From: Flavobacteriales bacterium
GTDB lineage: Bacteria > Bacteroidota > Bacteroidia > Flavobacteriales_F > PHOS-HE28
Assembly (NCBI GenBank): GCA_016705545.1
Contig: JADIYA010000001.1
Span: 248,001-312,000, forward strand
DNA length: 64,000 nt
Direction: 5' to 3'
In this document: positions 31,872-40,378 of the stretch, piece by piece
How positions within the stretch are numbered: the first letter of the stretch is position 1
Layout: the number at the start of each line of letters is the position of its first letter
Position numbers and translations under genes: made by a program
Notes under the pieces: model-generated
What the model was told of the DNA's origin: nothing
What the model saw: only the letters and a program-made list of their open reading frames with translations
The model's database searches: none

Positions 31872-33095
31872 ATGGCCCGATTGGAGCGCATCATCGAGCG
31901 ATTGGAGCTGAAGGAGTTCCAGTTGCGTACGCTGCTCGATGTGAGCAAGGCCATCAACAACAACGTGGGGCGCGAGGAGTTGCTGCGCCTCTTCGAGCGC
32001 ATCGCGCATGATGAATTGGGCATCACGCGGCTCAGCCTGTATGAGCGCACCGACCACTGGGACCGCATCTTGAGCTACGGGCACGATGCGCGTGATGCGG
32101 CCATCGACGCCGAGCAGCTCTTCGGCACCTTCACCGATATCCAGACCATCAACGCGGAGATCGAAGGCCGGCTGGGCGCATTCGATGTGGCGGTGCCCGT
32201 GTACCACCGCGACAAGCCCCTCGCCTTCCTGCTCATCGGCGACATCGATGAGGAGGAGCAGCGCATGAGCCCCGTGGTGAAGCACCTCAACTTCATCCAG
32301 ACCCTGGCCAACCTGGTAGCCGTGGCATTGGAGAACCAACGCATGGCGGGGCGCCAATTGCAGCAGGAGCTCGACCGCCGCGACCTCGTCCTAGCCGCCC
32401 AGATGCAGCAGCAATTGATCCCTGCGGAGCTGCCGCGCACCGATCGCATCGAGGCCGCTGCCTGGTACCAGCCGCACCGCCTCATCGGCGGCGATTACTA
32501 TGACCTGCTGCCGCTCGGCGAGGAACGGTATCTCGCCTGCGTGGCGGACGTGAGCGGCAAAGGCGTGGCCGCGGCGCTGCTCATGAGCAACTTCCAAGCG
32601 CAGGTGCGCGCGGCGCTGCCCCACACCAACGACCTCGATCGGCTGATCCGCCACCTCAACGAGCGCGTGTTCGCCAGCGCGCGCGGTGAGCGCTTCATCA
32701 CCTTCTTCGCCGGATTGATCGATCTGCGCGCCAGCACATTGCGCTTCGCCAATGCCGGGCACAACGACCCCCTATTGCACGATGGAGCGCGGATCATCCC
32801 GCTGCATGACGGCAGCATCGCCTTGGGCATGATGCCGAACCTTCCCTTCCTCCGGATCGGCGAAATGCCCTTACCAAAAGAGGGCACCCTGCTCTGCTAT
32901 ACCGATGGCCTAGTGGAACAGGAGGATGCGCATGGCCACGCCTTCGAGGATGAACCGCTGATCCGCGCGTTGAGCGGTTTCTCAGGCGCCGGACCCGACG
33001 GATTGATATCCGCATTGAAGGCTGCTTTCGAAGCGCATCGCGCCGCTGAGCCCTACCTCGACGACATCGCGGTGCTCTGCTGCCGATTCAGGTGA
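31872..33095 (+). CDS. GAF domain PP2C-type (SpoIIE/RsbU-like) phosphatase
   Basis: 407 aa. N-terminal coiled helix (~1-25), a GAF-like sensor domain (~25-160), a linking helix rich in Gln ('LVLAAQMQQQLIP'), then a PP2C phosphatase domain with 'GGDYYDLLPLGEERYLACVADVSGKGVAAALLM', 'FANAGHNDPLL' and 'YTDGLVE' motifs that hold metal ligands. Such enzymes dephosphorylate anti-anti-sigma factors in partner-switching pathways. It starts 1 nt after the lpxD-like gene. No STAS or RsbW gene is nearby. Confidence 0.9.
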   Translation: MARLERIIERLELKEFQLRTLLDVSKAINNNVGREELLRLFERIAHDELGITRLSLYERTDHWDRILSYGHDARDAAIDAEQLFGTFTDIQTINAEIEGRLGAFDVAVPVYHRDKPLAFLLIGDIDEEEQRMSPVVKHLNFIQTLANLVAVALENQRMAGRQLQQELDRRDLVLAAQMQQQLIPAELPRTDRIEAAAWYQPHRLIGGDYYDLLPLGEERYLACVADVSGKGVAAALLMSNFQAQVRAALPHTNDLDRLIRHLNERVFASARGERFITFFAGLIDLRASTLRFANAGHNDPLLHDGARIIPLHDGSIALGMMPNLPFLRIGEMPLPKEGTLLCYTDGLVEQEDAHGHAFEDEPLIRALSGFSGAGPDGLISALKAAFEAHRAAEPYLDDIAVLCCRFR

Positions 33096-34530
33096 TCGGC
33101 GCAGCTTCGCTCCTCGGGGCCGCGTACTTCACGTCGAAGAGCACGATCATGGCGGTGAAGGCCCAGAAAGGCACCGAGGCCTTGTCGATATCGAGGAAGT
33201 TGTTCAGCGCCCCATGCAGGTAATAGGTGACGAGGCCCATGAAGGCAGCCGTCATCACGCGCTTATCGGCACCGGCCGGCATGCGGTGGTACAAGCGCAT
33301 AGCGCGGAACGTGGTGACCAGCACCAGCGCCACCATAAGGCCCATGCCGATGAATCCCTGCTCGGCCAACGGCCCGAGGTACTCGCTGTGCGCATTGCCG
33401 CCGGAACCGAAATTGGTGCTGATGATCGTGCGGTCCTCTGAAGCCTGGAACGGTGCGTACTGGAACATGTAGGTGCCAGGCCCCCAGCCGAAGAGCGGGC
33501 GCTCCTGCCACATGCGGCCCGCGGAGTTCCATCGGTTCAGGCGCTCGAGGTTGCTGGCATCGCTGCTGATGTTCGAGATCGACTGCACATGCTCCTTCAA
33601 GTCGTCGCTGCTCTCCTCGCGGTTGCGCTCGAGGGCGATGGTGATCTGGTCCATGTTCACGTAATAACCGACGCCGGCCACCACCAGCAGCACGCCCAGG
33701 GCCCAAGCCGGGACCCGGAAGCGCATCACCGCGAAGAGGCCCACCGCGCCCACCAGGCTGAGCCATGCCGCGCGCGTATAGGAGAACACGAGCCCCACAA
33801 CCAGCACGCCCAGCAGCACGAGCGCGATGCCCTTCTCCGTGCGCGAATAGCCCGGCATGCCCACCGCCGCCACCATGAAGGGCAGCACGAAGGCGATCAC
33901 GGCGCCGTAGCTCGTATGATCCTTGAAGAAGGGGCTCATGACCCAGTGCGCGGGGTCGTGCGCGAAGTGGTGGAGCGAATGCTGGTACAGCGTATAGAGC
34001 ACCACCACCACGAGTCCTGCCACGAATGACTTGATGAAACGGTGCATGGCGCCTGCATCCCGGAAGAGCAGGGATCCGAGCATGAACATCGACCCCACGA
34101 ACCAGAGGCGAGCGATCAGGTACTTCACGGAGATCACCGGCAAGCTGCTCGGAATGATGCAAACGGCCATCCAGACCAGCTGTGCGATCACCACCCCGGT
34201 GATGGGATGCCGCAGGAACCGGCGTTCGAGCACGCCGCGCTGCAGTGCGATGCGCAAGAGGAGCAGGAAGGTAAGGCCGAGCATGAGCGGCTCCGTGGGC
34301 AGCGACACGCCGATGCCGCCGAGGTCCATCTCCTCGAGGTTGATCGAGAGCGGCGTGGCGAAAGCGATGAAGTAGAGCACGCGCTCAGGAACCACCACCA
34401 TGGCCCAGGCCGCAAGGAGCGCAGCGGGCAGCAAGGCCAGCCAAGGGAAATCACGGGCGGTGAGCAGCGCATTAAGCGCCACGAAGAGCACGCAGGCCGC
34501 GGCGATCCAATGCTGCCTGATCGCGGCCAT
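33088..34530 (-). CDS. O-antigen ligase family protein
   Basis: 480 aa, about twelve membrane helices with a large periplasmic loop (~330-395) containing 'WNSAGRMWQERPLFGWGPGTY' and 'NAHSEYLGPLAEQGFIG', the Wzy/WaaL-type signature. It would ligate or polymerise lipid-linked glycan on the periplasmic face. Start at 34530 (ATG), 5 nt after the Wzz-like gene. It overlaps the convergent phosphatase gene by 8 nt. Last of a four-gene export set. Confidence 0.88.
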   Translation of the reverse strand: MAAIRQHWIAAACVLFVALNALLTARDFPWLALLPAALLAAWAMVVVPERVLYFIAFATPLSINLEEMDLGGIGVSLPTEPLMLGLTFLLLLRIALQRGVLERRFLRHPITGVVIAQLVWMAVCIIPSSLPVISVKYLIARLWFVGSMFMLGSLLFRDAGAMHRFIKSFVAGLVVVVLYTLYQHSLHHFAHDPAHWVMSPFFKDHTSYGAVIAFVLPFMVAAVGMPGYSRTEKGIALVLLGVLVVGLVFSYTRAAWLSLVGAVGLFAVMRFRVPAWALGVLLVVAGVGYYVNMDQITIALERNREESSDDLKEHVQSISNISSDASNLERLNRWNSAGRMWQERPLFGWGPGTYMFQYAPFQASEDRTIISTNFGSGGNAHSEYLGPLAEQGFIGMGLMVALVLVTTFRAMRLYHRMPAGADKRVMTAAFMGLVTYYLHGALNNFLDIDKASVPFWAFTAMIVLFDVKYAAPRSEAAPIT

Positions 34531-34535
34531 GGGGA

Positions 34536-35474
34536 TCAATTGCGGTGGTCGCGCCACACCAGCAGCACGAAGCACAGGAAAAGCGCGGCGAGCGTCGTGG
34601 TGCTCACGATCAGCCAGCGCACCGGGTACACCTTCTTATCGCTCACTTCCGGATACACCACCACGTTGGTGTAGGTGAGCTCCTTGGTCACATCGTTCAC
34701 CACCCTCTCGTACTCGGTGAGCGCCCGGTCGTAGTTCTGGCGGAAGAGGTTGCTGAGCTCGGAGAGCTCACGGAATTCGCCGCCCTTCTCCTCCAGGTCC
34801 TTCAGCCGCGATTGCAGCGCATCGCGCTGGGCGCCGGTTCCGCTGCCGATGGCCCGCACGAGCCCCTTGGTGAGCTCCTTCACCTGGGCCTCATAACTCA
34901 GCAGGCCCTTCTCCTTCCGCAGCACGTTGAGCTTGCGCTCGACCTCATCGAGCTTGTGCCGCTCATGGTCGAGCGCGCGCTGCGCGATCGCCATCACCTC
35001 ACGGCTCTTCTCGCGCTGGAGGCGGCGCGCCAGCAGGTTCACTTGCCTGAGCATCTCCAGCACCATGTCGCGGGCATCCAGGGGATCCTCATCAACCACC
35101 TCGATCTGCACGCTCTCGAAGCGCGTCTTCGAGATCTCCACCCGGTCATTGAATTCGTTGTGCAGCGCCCAATAGCCGCCGCCGGCCAGCGTATCGATAT
35201 CGTACTTGGTCGGCAGGTCGAAGATGCGGATCAGGCTGTCGCGTATGCTGTTGCTCTCAAGCAGCTGCAGCAATTGATCGGTTCGCGTCTCGATGCTGTA
35301 GCTGTTGAGGTTCACCGGGTAAACGGTGGCCGAGCTGTTGTAACGCGGCGGCATGAAACCCGGGCTGCTCAGCACCGCCGAAATGAGCACCGCTGCTGCG
35401 CCAACAACGAGGAAGAGCCGTCCGTGCCGGCGAACCGTGGTCAGGAAGGTGGTGAAGTCGATCTCAGCGGACAT
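34536..35474 (-). CDS. Wzz-like chain-length protein (second copy)
   Basis: 312 aa. Two membrane helices near the ends (~22-40 and ~285-307) enclose a periplasmic coiled-coil-rich domain ('ALDHERHKLDEVERKLNVLRKEKG'), the Wzz/PCP architecture without a kinase domain. The conserved Pro-containing motif before TM2 is 'KKVYPVRWLI'. The ATG at 35474 is used; a GTG at 35483 is also possible. It overlaps the preceding Wzz gene by 11 nt. Confidence 0.82.
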   Translation of the reverse strand: MSAEIDFTTFLTTVRRHGRLFLVVGAAAVLISAVLSSPGFMPPRYNSSATVYPVNLNSYSIETRTDQLLQLLESNSIRDSLIRIFDLPTKYDIDTLAGGGYWALHNEFNDRVEISKTRFESVQIEVVDEDPLDARDMVLEMLRQVNLLARRLQREKSREVMAIAQRALDHERHKLDEVERKLNVLRKEKGLLSYEAQVKELTKGLVRAIGSGTGAQRDALQSRLKDLEEKGGEFRELSELSNLFRQNYDRALTEYERVVNDVTKELTYTNVVVYPEVSDKKVYPVRWLIVSTTTLAALFLCFVLLVWRDHRN

Positions 35475-36522
35475 GGCTCTCACGCACTTTGTTGACGTTC
35501 TCCTGCACCACGATCAGCAGCAGGGCGAGCAGGAAGGCGCTGATGCCGCTCATGGCCACCACCAGCCAGCGGATGGGGTATGATTTCTTGTCGGCTGGTT
35601 GGGCTCTATTCACCACGAACTTGTGCGGCAGGTCGCTCTCGAAATCGGCCTGCGCCTGCTCAAGCTTCATGCGCATGATGCTCAAGCGCTTGGTCTCGTT
35701 GAAGAGGCGGTCCTGCAGGGTGACGTATGCACCGCCGTACTTGGCCAGCACCTTGAACCGCTCCTCGAACTCTTTCACCGCGCGCTGGTCGCCCTTCACG
35801 ATGGCGGCGCCGAGGTACTCGTTGTAGCGCTCGGTCTGCGTGTGGTAGTCGTGAACGCCCAGATCGCGGAGCACGCGCATGCTGTCCTGCCAGACAACGA
35901 TGTCCTGCTCGAGCTGGGCCACCTTGTCGCGTACGATGTTGAGGCCCTTCTCCGCGCGCTCATTGGCCATGTCCTTCCACACGCTGTCCACCTGGTCGGC
36001 GATGAAGTTGGCGATGTCCGAGGCCCGTTGCGGGTCCGGATCGTTAACCTCCACGCGCACGCTGCTGAACTTGGTGTGCTCGAACTTGATGTGGTCCTTG
36101 TATGCTTCGCGCAGCTCGGTATTGCGATGCTTGCTCTCCGGCTTGATGCGGTACACCTCGAGCAGGTTGAAGCGCGCGGCCACCCGGTCGCGGACGATGT
36201 CTGAGTGAAGCATCTGCAGCAACTGCTCGCTGTCCTCCTCATCGCCGAGCGCGAGGATGTCATCGCGGCCCGTGCTCTGCTCGGTGAGCAGCGCCTTCGA
36301 AACACTGTTGGTGATGGCGGGGAAGAGGATCACCTCGCTGCGGTAGAGCGGCGTGATCAGGTATGCAGCAGCCACGCCGGCAACAAGGCCGAACAAGGTG
36401 ATGCCGATGATGAGCTTGCGACGTGCCCACAGGAAGAGCACGAGGTCGAAGGGTGCCGGGTCCGCGGGGCGCGTGAGCGCCGGGTCAGCAGGGGGGCGGC
36501 GCTTGGTCAGGGTATCGGGCAT
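35464..36522 (-). CDS. Wzz-like chain-length protein (first copy)
   Basis: 352 aa. N-terminal Pro-rich cytoplasmic head (~1-26), TM1 at ~37-56, a long periplasmic helical domain, and TM2 at ~318-340 preceded by 'KKSYPIRWLVVAM', parallel to the second copy. It regulates polysaccharide chain length or export. The two copies are clearly divergent outside TM2, so they may form a hetero-oligomer or serve two polymers. Confidence 0.84.
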   Translation of the reverse strand: MPDTLTKRRPPADPALTRPADPAPFDLVLFLWARRKLIIGITLFGLVAGVAAAYLITPLYRSEVILFPAITNSVSKALLTEQSTGRDDILALGDEEDSEQLLQMLHSDIVRDRVAARFNLLEVYRIKPESKHRNTELREAYKDHIKFEHTKFSSVRVEVNDPDPQRASDIANFIADQVDSVWKDMANERAEKGLNIVRDKVAQLEQDIVVWQDSMRVLRDLGVHDYHTQTERYNEYLGAAIVKGDQRAVKEFEERFKVLAKYGGAYVTLQDRLFNETKRLSIMRMKLEQAQADFESDLPHKFVVNRAQPADKKSYPIRWLVVAMSGISAFLLALLLIVVQENVNKVRESHVR

Positions 36523-36585
36523 GCGGGGCCTAACGGTGAAAGGGTGGCGAAAGTACAGGATGCGGGTTGACGGGATAAGCGGGGC

Positions 36586-38028
36586 CTAGCTACCCTCCTT
36601 AAGCGCCGCCCTGAGGTCGCCAATCCTGATCAGGCCGGTGCCCCATGCCGAGGCCAACGCAGCCGATGCGAAACACAGAACGGAAGCCACTGCATCGAGG
36701 CTGACCCGCCCGAGAACTTGGATCACGGCGACCAGTAAACCAGCATGCACCAAGGACCTGAGCGCGATCACCGCAGTGCCTTTCAGCTTGTTCATGCGCG
36801 CAGCTAGGAATACCTGCACCAAAGCCGTGGCGCCCTGCGCGATCAGTGCCGCCCATGCTGCGCCTTCGGCCTGCATACGGGGGATGAGAATCAGGTTGAG
36901 CATGATGTTGAGGAGCGCGCCGCCCGCCGCCATCCAGTTCAGGGCACGCAGGTTCCCGCCCGCCGTGAGCAGGCTTCCGAAAACGTAGGTGGTGCACACC
37001 GCCACGAAGCTCCAGAGCAGCATGGGCAGCACGCGCGCCGAGCTCTCCGTGTCCTCATGATAGAGCAGCTCCATCACCTCCAGCGCATGCGCGCTGCCGA
37101 AGACTGCCACCGCGATGCTGCCGGCCATCACCAAGCGGAAGGCCATGCCGGCCAGTGGCGCGACGTCCTCCTTCTGTTTCAGCATACGACTGAACATGGG
37201 CAGGAGCAAACCGGCCACGAGGTAACCGAGCATGTTCAGCGCCTCGAACCAGCGGAAGCCCTGGTAATAGATGCCGGCCCACACCTGGCCATCGGGCAGC
37301 ATCCGCTCGAGCATCACCGTGTCGATGCGGTAGTAAAAGGTCATGAGCAGGATCAGCAGCGCAAAAGGGAAGCTGCGCTTGAGCACCACCCATGTGAAGG
37401 CGGGTTTCCATCTCAGGCTCACCGCTCCACTGAGGCGGCGCACCAGCACCAGCGAGACGAGGAGCGTGATCGCATAAGCCGCCGTCTGCGCCCACACGAA
37501 CCATTCGATGCGGAAGAACGCGCCTTCTCCCCTGCCCCAGAGCAGCGCACCCACGATCACGATCAGCAGCACGCGGTCGAGCACGCTCAGCAGGCTGTCC
37601 TGCCGGAAGCGCTGCGCTCCTTGAATGTTGCTGCGCACGAAAAGGATGCTGGCCACCAGCGCTTGGTTGAGCACGAGCCAGCCGAGCATGCCGAGCTGTG
37701 CGCCGCGATAACCCAGCACGATGCCCGCCCCCACCGTGAGCACGGCATAGGCGAGCATCAGTCCGCCGCGCGCCGCGGCCACGCCGCCCAGGTACTTGCC
37801 CATGAGCGGGGTGTGCTGCGCAATGTGCCGCGTGTTGTAGTTGGTGATGCCCAGATCGAGCACGATGTTGAGCAGGAAGCCGAGGCTCAGCAAGGCTGCG
37901 TACATCCCATACAGCTCCGTTCCCACTGCGCGCTGCACCCCTGCATCGATGCCCAGGATGTAGAAGGGCTTCACCAACAGGTTCAGCGCCAGCAGCAGCA
38001 GCAGGTTGGTGAGGAAGGCGCGGCGCAT
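36586..38028 (-). CDS. Lipid-linked oligosaccharide flippase (Wzx/MOP superfamily)
   Basis: 480 aa with about twelve to fourteen membrane helices, including 'ELYGMYAALLSLGFLLNIVLDLGITNYNTRHIA' near the N-terminus, typical of Wzx-type flippases. It moves lipid-linked glycan repeats across the inner membrane. I use the ATG at 38028 since the frame before it starts only with TTG. It heads the flippase-Wzz-Wzz-ligase unit; no glycosyltransferases are beside it. Confidence 0.88.
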   Translation of the reverse strand: MRRAFLTNLLLLLALNLLVKPFYILGIDAGVQRAVGTELYGMYAALLSLGFLLNIVLDLGITNYNTRHIAQHTPLMGKYLGGVAAARGGLMLAYAVLTVGAGIVLGYRGAQLGMLGWLVLNQALVASILFVRSNIQGAQRFRQDSLLSVLDRVLLIVIVGALLWGRGEGAFFRIEWFVWAQTAAYAITLLVSLVLVRRLSGAVSLRWKPAFTWVVLKRSFPFALLILLMTFYYRIDTVMLERMLPDGQVWAGIYYQGFRWFEALNMLGYLVAGLLLPMFSRMLKQKEDVAPLAGMAFRLVMAGSIAVAVFGSAHALEVMELLYHEDTESSARVLPMLLWSFVAVCTTYVFGSLLTAGGNLRALNWMAAGGALLNIMLNLILIPRMQAEGAAWAALIAQGATALVQVFLAARMNKLKGTAVIALRSLVHAGLLVAVIQVLGRVSLDAVASVLCFASAALASAWGTGLIRIGDLRAALKEGS

Positions 38029-38099
38029 CGGCGCGGTGAAGATGCGCAAGCGCAGGCCAAGCCGTCAGGGCAGCCATCAAGGGAAACTCGAACAGCGCC

Positions 38100-39755
38100 T
38101 CAGCGCAACCGATAGCTCAGCGTGAGCATGGCTCCCAAGCCGCTGGAACGCCGGTTCGCGGCCTTGCCGATCACGCCATCCTGCAACTGCCCGCGCGCCG
38201 AAGGCTCCACCCCGATGCTCCACGCGCTGTTGAAGCGGTAGCGCAGGTAAGCACGGGCCGTCCAGCCGAACACGAACTGCCGCACTTCGGCAGCGCCCAG
38301 CTCCGCATAGCCGCCATCGCCTTCACCGGGCAAGGAGCCACTGCGGGTGGTGAGCATTCCGATGGTGGGGCCTCCACGGACCCCGATGCTCCATCGGCCT
38401 TGCACCAGATGCGCGTCGAGCAGCACCGGAACCTCGACATAGCTGGTGCGATTTACGCGGGTGCGGGCTTCGCGGATCAAGGAGGTCGTGTAGGAGGTGT
38501 CGTAAGCAGAACGGAGCACTTGCACGGTGGTGGGCACGTTCACGCCCGTATGTACTGTGTTGCCGAGCGAATCGGTCGTGGTTCCGGTGATGATGAGCAC
38601 CGTGGTATCCACGGCTTGAAAGAACCAATAGCGTGAGAGCAGCGCGTCCGTGCGGCTCTCTTCGGGCGTGGCCAAGCGATCGGCGTAGGTGCCGTAATGA
38701 AGGCCGATGCCGTAGCCGAAGTTGCGGCCCATGCGCATGGCCTCCGCACCGAAAGACGCTGTGGGTTCCGGGGTGACGGACCAATCCTGCGCGCGCGCTC
38801 CCTGGTAACGGCTGGTGGTGCTGAACAGACCGGCCAGCGCGGTGATCTCCCATGGGCTGCGGGGCGAAACCAGCGGTACCATCGACGGCTCGGGTGTTGC
38901 GGCTGATGCGCTGTCTGCCGGCGGAGGATCAATTGATGAAGCCGCAGCACTGCTCGGCTCTTTCATCTCAGGGTCAGCTGCAGATTGCGGCTCGCTGTTC
39001 ACCTCGATGCTCACGTCGGTCGCAAGCTGGTCCTCTGCGGGCTTCGGTTCAACTATTGGCGGCTGGACCACGGCATCAGAGTTGACCGCAGCAGCGCCTT
39101 CACCCGCTTCGGTTGTAGCAGGCTGTGGAATCCCCGGAGCCATCAGGTCGGCATCGCTGGCAACCACAGGCTCCACGGCATCCTGCACGTCGGCCGCATG
39201 TCGCCCATCCGCTTCCAGCCCTTCGAGCGGCGGCACGATTTCATGTTCTTCCTTCTTTACCACCGGAGGTACCACCTGCGTCAAATCAGCGATCTGCACA
39301 ATAGGCTGCGTTCCGGCCACGGCACGATTCGGAGGCTGTTGCTGCGAGTCCTTTTCCGCCTTTTGATCCGGCGATCCGCTTGCCGCCATCTCACGTCGTT
39401 GCGAGTCCGCTTCCGTATCAATGGCTGCTGTTGCTTGTTCTTCAGCCGGGACTGAAGGCAGATTGCGCTCCGCTCCTGTAGCCTGTGTCTCAATCAATCC
39501 GCCGCCTTCCTTCACAGGCGCGTGAGAATCGGCCTGCACGACCACTGCCGTCTTCTCGAAGGCCTTTGGCCACAAGCCCCACACGGCCAGTCCGATCGCA
39601 GTAACGCTTGCGAAGTACCAGAACGCCTTGGGTCGACGCCGTTTGCCTGCGGCCATCGCCTCTTGCGCCTTGAGCCATGCGCTCTCCTCGAAAGGGAAGG
39701 CGCGCTGCTCCAGCTTTTGCCGGGCGAGCTCGTCGAATTGCTCCTGGTGGTTCAT
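38100..39755 (-). CDS. Anti-sigma-like inner-membrane protein fused to an outer-membrane beta-barrel domain
   Basis: 551 aa. Residues 1-43 are a cytoplasmic head ('DELARQKLEQRAFPFEESAWLKAQEAM'), of the kind Bacteroidota place downstream of ECF sigmas. One membrane helix is at ~44-62. A long Pro/Ala/Glu-rich spacer (~64-300) follows, then a C-terminal ~245-residue beta-rich domain with alternating aromatic strands ending 'MLTLSYRLR', like PorT/OmpA-type barrels. The start overlaps the sigma stop (ATGA). The layout suggests one chain linking cytoplasm to outer membrane to signal to the sigma factor (inference). A longer frame to 39839 lies in the sigma gene. Confidence 0.72.
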   Translation of the reverse strand: MNHQEQFDELARQKLEQRAFPFEESAWLKAQEAMAAGKRRRPKAFWYFASVTAIGLAVWGLWPKAFEKTAVVVQADSHAPVKEGGGLIETQATGAERNLPSVPAEEQATAAIDTEADSQRREMAASGSPDQKAEKDSQQQPPNRAVAGTQPIVQIADLTQVVPPVVKKEEHEIVPPLEGLEADGRHAADVQDAVEPVVASDADLMAPGIPQPATTEAGEGAAAVNSDAVVQPPIVEPKPAEDQLATDVSIEVNSEPQSAADPEMKEPSSAAASSIDPPPADSASAATPEPSMVPLVSPRSPWEITALAGLFSTTSRYQGARAQDWSVTPEPTASFGAEAMRMGRNFGYGIGLHYGTYADRLATPEESRTDALLSRYWFFQAVDTTVLIITGTTTDSLGNTVHTGVNVPTTVQVLRSAYDTSYTTSLIREARTRVNRTSYVEVPVLLDAHLVQGRWSIGVRGGPTIGMLTTRSGSLPGEGDGGYAELGAAEVRQFVFGWTARAYLRYRFNSAWSIGVEPSARGQLQDGVIGKAANRRSSGLGAMLTLSYRLR

Positions 39756-40315
39756 CGTGAAACGGTCTTGGCCATGGCAGGCGCCGCGAGGCGGGCAATG
39801 GCGTGTTGGAGGACTTGACGTGCGTGGCTCACATGCCACTTGCTGGTGCCTTCGCTGATCCCCAGCATCTGCGCGATCTCATGGTGCGCAAAGCCATCGA
39901 TGGCGAAGAGGTTGAAGACGCGGCGGCTCATTTCGGGCACACGCTTCAGGAGGTCCGCGAATGCATCAGCGTCCATCCGATTCAGGTAATCGTTCACTTC
40001 AGAGAGCGTGCCCTCATCCAAGGGTGCATCCAGCGATTCCATGTCGCGGCGCTGCTTCTCATGGCGGTGGTTATCGATCACGGTGTTGATCATGATGCGG
40101 CGGGTCCAGAGCTCGAAGGGGACTTCAGGGCGGCGTTTGTCAAGGTTGCTGAGGATCTTGAGGAAGCCTTGGTTCAGGCGGTCCAGGGCGTCGTCGCGGT
40201 TGCGTTCGTAGCGGCTGCAGATGGCCATCATTGGTCCGTACAGCGCCCGGTACAGCGCGTACTGCGCCTTGGGCTCCTGCTTGATGCAGCGTGCTATGAG
40301 CGCGGCGTCGACCAT
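39752..40315 (-). CDS. ECF sigma factor
   Basis: 187 aa. Region 2 with 'DDALDRLNQGFLKIL' and 'PFELWTRRIMINTVIDNHRH'; region 4 with 'FAHHEIAQMLGISEGTSKWHVSHARQVL'. The start at 40315 is used because the upstream frame crosses the terminator at 40331-40360. It is coupled by ATGA overlap to the membrane/barrel protein that probably controls it. Confidence 0.9.
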   Translation of the reverse strand: MVDAALIARCIKQEPKAQYALYRALYGPMMAICSRYERNRDDALDRLNQGFLKILSNLDKRRPEVPFELWTRRIMINTVIDNHRHEKQRRDMESLDAPLDEGTLSEVNDYLNRMDADAFADLLKRVPEMSRRVFNLFAIDGFAHHEIAQMLGISEGTSKWHVSHARQVLQHAIARLAAPAMAKTVSR

Positions 40316-40330
40316 CCTTTTGTTGCGCCA

Positions 40331-40360
40331 AAGGGCGTCCGCCGATTGGCGGACGCCCTT
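40331..40360 (-). terminator. Terminator after the Cys-rich T9SS gene
   Basis: A perfect 13-bp stem (40331-40343 with 40348-40360) with loop GATT, followed on the minus strand by TGG after TTT. Confidence 0.75.
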
Positions 40361-40378
40361 CAGCATTCACGAGGCGCT

